DNA from: Sandaracinobacteroides sp041675905
GTDB lineage: Bacteria; Pseudomonadota; Alphaproteobacteria; Sphingomonadales; Sphingomonadaceae
Reading direction: 5' to 3'
DNA length: 19,234 nt
NCBI GenBank assembly: GCA_041675905.1
Contig: JBAYSX010000029.1
Location: 1-19,234, forward strand
The stretch's first letter is position 1. Each line of letters begins with the position of its first letter. The notes under the pieces are model-generated. The model worked only from the letters and a program-made list of their open reading frames with translations, was not told where the DNA came from and did not search any database. The position numbers and the translations under genes were made by a program. Below are positions 14,526 to 19,234 of this stretch, in pieces.

Positions 14526-15896
14526 TTACATGTGGATAACGCGTCCCCACGCGTCCAGCACGCTTTCGTGCATCGCTTCGCTGATCGTCGGGTGGGGGAA
14601 GATGCTGGCCATCAGTTCAGCTTCGGTCGCCTCGCACTGGCGGGCGATCACATAGCCCTGAATCATTTCGGTGACTTCCGCGCCAACCATATGCGCGCCC
14701 AGCAGCGCGCCGGTTTTGGCGTCGAATACAGTCTTCACGAAACCTTCCGGCTCGCCCAGCGCGATAGCCTTGCCATTGCCGATGAATGGGAAGCGACCGA
14801 CCTTCACCTCATGGCCGCCTTCCTTCGCCTGCGCTTCGGTCAGACCGACACTGGCGACCTGCGGGCGGGAATAGGTGCAGCCGGGGATATTGGACTTGTC
14901 CATCGGGTGCGCACCTTCCGCACCGGCGATTTTTTCGACCGCCACCACGCCTTCATGGCTGGCCTTGTGCGCCAGCCATGGCGCGCCGGCAACGTCGCCA
15001 ATTGCCCAGACGCCGGGCACGTTGGTCTGTCCCCATTCGTCGGTGACGATGTGACCGCGGTCCAGCTTGACGCCCAGTTTGTCGAGGCCCAGTCCTTCCG
15101 TATTGGGGACGATGCCGATCGCGACAATGACATGGCTGAACTGTTGCGCCTGGCCAGCAATGGTAGCCGTTACGCCATCCTTGCCCACCTTCACATTACG
15201 GGCTTCGGCTTTCGTGTGGATCGCCATGCCCTGCTTCTTCAGCGCTTTTTCGACGAAGGCGGAAACTTCGGCATCTTCCACTGGCAGGATGCGGTCCGCC
15301 ATTTCCACGACCGTGACCTTTGCACCCATGTCGCTGTAAAAAGACGCAAATTCGATCCCGATGGCCCCGGAGCCGATCACCAGCAAATCGGTCGGCATTG
15401 CCGGTGGCACCAGCGCATGACGATAGGTCCATACCCGTTCGCCATCAGCCTGAAGACCCGGCAAATCGCGCGCCCGCGCGCCGGTCGCTATGATGATGTT
15501 TTTGGCGGACAGGGTGCGGTCGCCCACCTGCACCTGGCCTTGTGCCGGGATCGTGGCGGTTCCTTCCACCACCGTTACCTTGTTCTTCTTCATCAGGCCC
15601 TTGACGCCCGAATTGAGTTGTCCGGCCACCTTGCGGCTGCGCTCGGTAACAGCGGCAAGGTCGAACCCGGCGTTTTCCACCGACAGACCGTAATTCTTCG
15701 CCTGGTCGATATAATGTTTGATCTCGGCGGAGCGCAGCAACGCCTTGGTGGGGATACAGCCCCAGTTGAGGCAAATGCCGCCCAGACGTTCCCGCTCCAC
15801 GATGGCGACGGAAAGGCCGAGCTGGGCTGCCCGAATCGCGGCCACATAGCCGCCGGGACCGGAACCAATAATTACCAGATCAAAGGATTCGCTCAT
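14526..15896 (-). CDS. lpdA: Dihydrolipoyl dehydrogenase (E3) of the pyruvate dehydrogenase complex
   Basis: E3 reoxidises the dihydrolipoyl arms of E2 using FAD and NAD+. The 456-residue protein has the FAD-binding GSGPGGY (11-17), the redox disulfide GGICLNWGCIPTK (39-51, Cys42 and Cys47), the NAD-binding VIGSGAIGIEFAS, the second FAD motif WAIGDVAGAPWLAHKA, and the C-terminal catalytic pair in FPHPTISEAMHE (His435, Glu440). It is complete. It starts 10 bases after pdhC and is the last gene of the pdhA-pdhB-pdhC-lpdA operon, so it probably serves pyruvate dehydrogenase first, though it could also serve other 2-oxoacid dehydrogenases. Its 3' end contains TGTGGATAA, an exact DnaA-box consensus. 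Confidence 0.97.
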   Translation of the reverse strand: MSESFDLVIIGSGPGGYVAAIRAAQLGLSVAIVERERLGGICLNWGCIPTKALLRSAEIKHYIDQAKNYGLSVENAGFDLAAVTERSRKVAGQLNSGVKGLMKKNKVTVVEGTATIPAQGQVQVGDRTLSAKNIIIATGARARDLPGLQADGERVWTYRHALVPPAMPTDLLVIGSGAIGIEFASFYSDMGAKVTVVEMADRILPVEDAEVSAFVEKALKKQGMAIHTKAEARNVKVGKDGVTATIAGQAQQFSHVIVAIGIVPNTEGLGLDKLGVKLDRGHIVTDEWGQTNVPGVWAIGDVAGAPWLAHKASHEGVVAVEKIAGAEGAHPMDKSNIPGCTYSRPQVASVGLTEAQAKEGGHEVKVGRFPFIGNGKAIALGEPEGFVKTVFDAKTGALLGAHMVGAEVTEMIQGYVIARQCEATEAELMASIFPHPTISEAMHESVLDAWGRVIHM

Positions 15897-15906
15897 ACGG
15901 GATACC

Positions 15907-17214
15907 TTATGCGAGGAAGGTTAAAGGGTTTTCGATCAGCGACCGGAACGCCGCCAGAAATTCAGCGCCGACCGCGCCATCAATGGCGCGATGGTCGAAC
16001 GCGCCGGTAGCCGAAAGGACCGTCGCCACGCTTACCGCATCGTCGACGATCCACGGTCGTTTTTGGCCCGCGCCAACCGCCACGATCAGCCCTTCGGGCG
16101 GATTGATCACCGCCGAAAATTGCGAAATGCCGTACATGCCGAGATTGGTAAGCGATGCCGTGCCACCGGTATATTCCGCCGGCTGCAACTTGCCCTCTTT
16201 GGCTCGCGCCGCCAGGTCCTGCATTTCAGTCGCGATCACCGACAGGCGTTTATTGGCGGCATCGCGGACAACCGGCGTAATCAACCCGCCGGGGATGGCA
16301 ACCGCTACTGATACATCGGCGCGGTGGAACTTGCGCATGGCGTCGCCGGTGAAGCTGACATTGGCATCCGGCACCTGCTCCAGCGCCAGACCCAACGCTT
16401 TTACCAGCATATCATTGACCGACAATTTCACGCCCCGCGCTTCGAGCGATTTGTTCAACTCACCGCGCAGTTTCAGCATCGCGTCGAGCTGGATGTCTAC
16501 GGTCAGATAATAGTGCGGAATTGTCTGTTTCGATTCGGTCAACCGTCGCGCAATGGTTTTCCGCATACTGGTCAGTTTGACCATTTCGTGCGGCACATCG
16601 GTGGGCGGGGCGGCGGTGGCGGCGGGTTCGCCCGCGGCGACGCGCTTGCTGCTGTCCGGCGAAATAGTCGGCGCGGGCGCGGCTTTTGCTGCCTCCACAT
16701 CGGCCTTTACGATCCGCCCATACGGCCCCGTACCCTGAATGGCGGCGAGATCCACGCCTTCCTGTCTGGCAATGCGCCGCGCCAGCGGGCTGGCGATAAT
16801 GCGCTCGCCGGGTGCCGTCGCGGCCTTCGCTGCCGGCGCGCGGGCCGGCGCGGGCGGGGGGGCGGTTTCGGCGGGCCTGGCGCTTTCGGATTCCGGCTCT
16901 TTGGCGGCGGGCGCACCCTCCGTTTTTTCCGCCTTTTCCGGCTGTTGCGGCGGCAGAGTGCCGGCATCCTCGCCTTCACCGCCAAGGCGGGCGATCACCG
17001 CGTTCACCGGCACTTCCTCCGCGCCTTCTTTCACGAGGATTTCCGTGATGGTCCCCTCGTCGATCGCCTCCACTTCCATCGTCGCCTTGTCGGTTTCGAT
17101 TTCCGCAATCACATCACCGGGTTTCACCTCGTCGCCAACGGCAACATGCCATTTGGCCAGCGTTCCCGTTTCCATGGTGGGCGACAGGGCCGGCATGGTG
17201 ATGTCTATGGCCAT
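15907..17214 (-). CDS. pdhC: Pyruvate dehydrogenase E2, dihydrolipoamide acetyltransferase
   Basis: E2 forms the core of the complex and passes the acetyl group to coenzyme A. The 435-residue protein has one lipoyl domain (1-80, lipoyl-lysine Lys43 in ETDKATME), an Ala/Pro/Glu-rich linker (85-135), a peripheral-subunit-binding domain (138-175, IIASPLARRIARQEGVDL...GPYGRIVKADV), a second linker, and the catalytic domain (about 205-435) with DHRAIDG, giving His408 and Asp412. One lipoyl domain, with another on the E1-beta subunit, is the usual alphaproteobacterial arrangement. It lies 15 bases after pdhB, with GGGAG in the gap as the ribosome binding site, and 10 bases before lpdA. In the E2 motif the common DHRVVDG is DHRAIDG, a mild variant. 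Confidence 0.97.
   Translation of the reverse strand: MAIDITMPALSPTMETGTLAKWHVAVGDEVKPGDVIAEIETDKATMEVEAIDEGTITEILVKEGAEEVPVNAVIARLGGEGEDAGTLPPQQPEKAEKTEGAPAAKEPESESARPAETAPPPAPARAPAAKAATAPGERIIASPLARRIARQEGVDLAAIQGTGPYGRIVKADVEAAKAAPAPTISPDSSKRVAAGEPAATAAPPTDVPHEMVKLTSMRKTIARRLTESKQTIPHYYLTVDIQLDAMLKLRGELNKSLEARGVKLSVNDMLVKALGLALEQVPDANVSFTGDAMRKFHRADVSVAVAIPGGLITPVVRDAANKRLSVIATEMQDLAARAKEGKLQPAEYTGGTASLTNLGMYGISQFSAVINPPEGLIVAVGAGQKRPWIVDDAVSVATVLSATGAFDHRAIDGAVGAEFLAAFRSLIENPLTFLA
17074..17103 (-). repeat. 30-base exact direct repeat in lipoyl domains, copy 1 (pdhC)
   Basis: These 30 bases are identical to 18451-18480 in pdhB and encode the lipoylation site EIETDKATME in both genes, in the same frame and strand. 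The flanking bases differ. The two lipoyl domains are paralogous, so this reflects common origin plus strong protein constraint, or gene conversion. Confidence 0.85.
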
Positions 17215-17229
17215 TGGCTTGGCTCCCGA

Positions 17230-18585
17230 TCAGATAATCGAACGAACGGCGGCGAGAACATCGTCCGCATTTACCAGCGCCGCCTTTTCCAGATTATTCG
17301 CATAGGGCAGCGGCACGGGCTTGTCGGTGACGCGCAGCACTGGCGCATCCAGATCGTCGAAGCCCTTTTCCATAGCGATCGCAATCACTTCGCTGGAAAT
17401 CGAGCAGGTCGGCCAGCCTTCCTCTACCACCACCATGCGGTTGGTTTTGGCCAGGCTTGCGAGGATCGCACCTTCATCCATGGGCCGGAGCGTCCGCAGA
17501 TCGAGCACTTCGGCTTCAATGCCTTCTTCGGCGAGTTTTGCCGCAGCTTCCAGCGCCACCTGCACGCCGATGGAGTAGGAAACCAGCGTCACATCGCTGC
17601 CTTCCCGGTAAATGCGCGCCTTGCCGATGGGCACGACATGCTCACCCGTCGGAACTTCGAAACTCTGGCCGTAGAGCAGTTCATTTTCGAGGAACACCAC
17701 CGGGTCCATGGTGCGGATAGCGCTTTTCAGCAATCCCTTGGCGTCGGCTGCATCATAAGGGGAAATGACTACAAGGCCCGGGACGCTGGCGTACCAGGCA
17801 GCGAAATTCTGGCTATGTTGCGCCGCCACCCTGGAAGCCGCGCCATTGGGCCCGCGAAATACCATCGGGCAACGCATTTGCCCGCCCGACATATAGTTGG
17901 TTTTTGCTGCGGAGTTGATGATCTGGTCCATCGCCTGCATGGCGAAATTGAACGTCATAAACTCGACGATCGGTCGCAATCCGCCCATGGCGGCCCCTGT
18001 CCCGAGGCCCGCAAACCCGTGCTCGGTGATCGGCGTGTCGACCACGCGCCTGTCGCCGAATTCGTCCAGCAATCCTTGCGTCACCTTGTACGCGCCCTGG
18101 TATTGCGCGACTTCCTCGCCCATCACAAACACCCGCTCGTCGGCGCGCATTTCCTCGGCCATGGCGTCGCGCAGGGCTTCGCGTACCGTCTGTTTCACGG
18201 TCTCACCGCTGAAATGCTCGACGGCTGCGCGCTTGCGTTCGGGAACATGGGCAGGAACGGGGGCAGCCACCTTCACCGCCGGACTCGCCGCACTTTCCGT
18301 CGCTTCTCCGGTTTTGACGGTGGGGGCAGGGGCGGGCTGTTCTTCTTCACCTTCGACTGCCAGAACCGCGATCACCGTACCGACCTTCACGCCGTCGGTA
18401 CCGGCTTCCACGCGGATTTCCGAAACGGTGCCCGCTTCATCCGATTCCAGTTCCATCGTCGCCTTGTCGGTTTCGATTTCGGCGATAACCTGGCCCGGCT
18501 TCACCGTATCGCCAGCCTTCACCAGCCAGGTTGCAACCGTTCCTTCCTCCATCGTGGGGGACATGGCGGGCAGCTTGATATCCAT
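17230..18585 (-). CDS. pdhB: Pyruvate dehydrogenase E1 beta subunit with N-terminal lipoyl domain
   Basis: With PdhA this forms the thiamine-diphosphate enzyme that decarboxylates pyruvate. The 451-residue protein is a fusion: a lipoyl domain at 1-80 (MDIKLPAMSPTMEEGTVATW..., lipoyl-lysine Lys41 in ETDKATME), a Pro/Ala linker (82-125), then a complete E1-beta part from about 130 with MGEEVAQYQGAYKVT (155-169), the ThDP-contacting Glu region, TPITEHGFAGLGTGAAMGG and the transketolase C-terminal domain. Such E1-beta fusions are known from Zymomonas and rhizobia. It starts one base after the pdhA stop, implying strong coupling and equal output of the two E1 chains. Confidence 0.97.
   Translation of the reverse strand: MDIKLPAMSPTMEEGTVATWLVKAGDTVKPGQVIAEIETDKATMELESDEAGTVSEIRVEAGTDGVKVGTVIAVLAVEGEEEQPAPAPTVKTGEATESAASPAVKVAAPVPAHVPERKRAAVEHFSGETVKQTVREALRDAMAEEMRADERVFVMGEEVAQYQGAYKVTQGLLDEFGDRRVVDTPITEHGFAGLGTGAAMGGLRPIVEFMTFNFAMQAMDQIINSAAKTNYMSGGQMRCPMVFRGPNGAASRVAAQHSQNFAAWYASVPGLVVISPYDAADAKGLLKSAIRTMDPVVFLENELLYGQSFEVPTGEHVVPIGKARIYREGSDVTLVSYSIGVQVALEAAAKLAEEGIEAEVLDLRTLRPMDEGAILASLAKTNRMVVVEEGWPTCSISSEVIAIAMEKGFDDLDAPVLRVTDKPVPLPYANNLEKAALVNADDVLAAVRSII
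18451..18480 (-). repeat. 30-base exact direct repeat in lipoyl domains, copy 2 (pdhB)
   Basis: Second copy of the repeat at 17074-17103, spanning the lipoyl-lysine Lys41 codon of the E1-beta lipoyl domain. The copies are about 1.4 kb apart in direct orientation, so recombination between them would fuse the N-terminal lipoyl domain of PdhB to the rest of PdhC and delete E1-beta. Confidence 0.85.
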
Positions 18586-18586
18586 C

Positions 18587-19234
18587 TCAGTAGCTCTCCA
18601 CCAGTACGTCGGTCCACAATTCGGCGAGATCCGGTTCCGGAGCCTGCTCGGCGAAATCGGCGGCGTCAGCCACTTCGGCGCGTACTTCCTTTTCGATTTT
18701 CTTGAACCAGTTCTCGTCGGCGAAGCCCAGCTTCAGCATTTCCTGGCGGGCATGGTCGATCGGGTCGGATTTTTCGCGGACGCCCTGAACCTCTTCACGA
18801 GAGCGATATTTGGCCGGATCGCTCATCGAGTGGCCACGATAGCGATAGGTTTTCATCTCGATCAGCAGCGGGCCGTTACCGGCGCGCACCCATTCGGCGG
18901 CCATCGTCCCGACACCGCGCACGGCCAGCACGTCCATCCCGTCGATCTGGATGCCGGGGATGCGGAAGCTTTCACCACGGCGATACAACTGATCTTCGGC
19001 GGAAGCGCGATTAACCGATGTGCCCATGGCGTACTGGTTATTTTCGATCACATAGATGACCGGCAGTTTCCATAATTCGGCCATGTTGAAAGATTCATAC
19101 ACCTGACCCTGGTTTGCCGCGCCATCACCGAAATAGGTAAGCGCAAGCCCGCCATCGCCACGATATTTATGCGCGAATGCAAGACCGGTTCCGAGCGGCA
19201 CCTGCGCCGCCACAATGCCATGGCCGCCGTAAAA
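18587..19234 (-). CDS. pdhA: Pyruvate dehydrogenase E1 alpha subunit, 5' end cut by the window edge
   Basis: E1-alpha carries part of the thiamine-diphosphate site. The frame is open to the right edge and reads FYGGHGIVAAQVPLGTG from position 19234, so the gene continues beyond the window; a GTG at 19213 is only an internal valine, not the start. Visible features: the ThDP motif beginning GDGAANQGQVYESFNMAE and ending IENNQYAMGTS, the loop YRYRGHSMSDPAKYRS near the active site, and the C-terminal tail EPDLAELWTDVLVESY. About 215 residues are present, the C-terminal two thirds. It heads the pdhA-pdhB-pdhC-lpdA operon; the promoter is outside the window. Confidence 0.96.
   Translation of the reverse strand, partial: FYGGHGIVAAQVPLGTGLAFAHKYRGDGGLALTYFGDGAANQGQVYESFNMAELWKLPVIYVIENNQYAMGTSVNRASAEDQLYRRGESFRIPGIQIDGMDVLAVRGVGTMAAEWVRAGNGPLLIEMKTYRYRGHSMSDPAKYRSREEVQGVREKSDPIDHARQEMLKLGFADENWFKKIEKEVRAEVADAADFAEQAPEPDLAELWTDVLVESY

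Noticed and set aside
14532..16010. 492-codon open frame antisense to lpdA
   Set aside because: It is a shadow of the complete lpdA gene with no protein-family content.
16324..18705. 793-codon open frame on the plus strand across pdhC and pdhB
   Set aside because: It is antisense to two complete, motif-verified genes and its protein is rich in His, Arg, Phe and Gly without any domain; long antisense frames are common in GC-rich coding DNA.

Overview
The window is GC-rich alphaproteobacterial chromosome, most likely from the Sphingomonadales. The evidence is the gene order ubiE-ubiB-coaBC-dut facing away from mutM-rpsT-dnaA, an E1-beta subunit that carries its own lipoyl domain, and a cell-cycle-style dnaA upstream region with several GANTC sites. 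I see no transposase, integrase, phage gene, CRISPR array or tRNA. It reads as ordinary core genome. No wholly new system stands out; the points worth a second look are small ORFs and control regions.

Layout, left to right. (1) Positions 1-3861, minus strand: a tightly overlapping run ubiE > ubiB > coaBC > dut (dut runs off the left edge), with overlaps of 4, 1 and 8 bases. It covers ubiquinone and coenzyme A synthesis and dUTP removal. (2) 3921-5107, plus: mutM (8-oxoguanine repair) and rpsT (ribosomal protein S20), ending in a strong hairpin terminator. (3) 5222-5868: a long leader before dnaA, with five GATTC sites, two competing short ORFs behind one good ribosome binding site, and a small terminator-like hairpin just before dnaA. 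(4) 5869-7362: dnaA. (5) 7569-9371: an exported TPR-repeat protein of unknown role with many histidines.

(6) 9478-12823: a carbon-source module. A ScfR/RamB-type XRE regulator (minus) is divergent from aceA, encoding the long-form isocitrate lyase (plus). The gap between them holds a perfect 10-bp inverted repeat and a second TGTAA/TTACA palindrome. Directly after aceA is a 58-residue ORF with a strong ribosome binding site, and both share a clear terminator. The likely logic is that the regulator senses short-chain acyl-CoA or acetate status and controls the glyoxylate shunt.

(7) 12874-14489: an alpha/beta hydrolase (minus) divergent from a beta-class carbonic anhydrase (plus). (8) 14526-19234, minus: the pyruvate dehydrogenase operon pdhA (cut by the right edge) > pdhB > pdhC > lpdA, spaced 1, 21 - 6 and 10 bases apart (1 between pdhA and pdhB, 15 between pdhB and pdhC, 10 between pdhC and lpdA). 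The complex makes acetyl-CoA from pyruvate, the substrate pool that the aceA module draws on when cells grow on C2 compounds.
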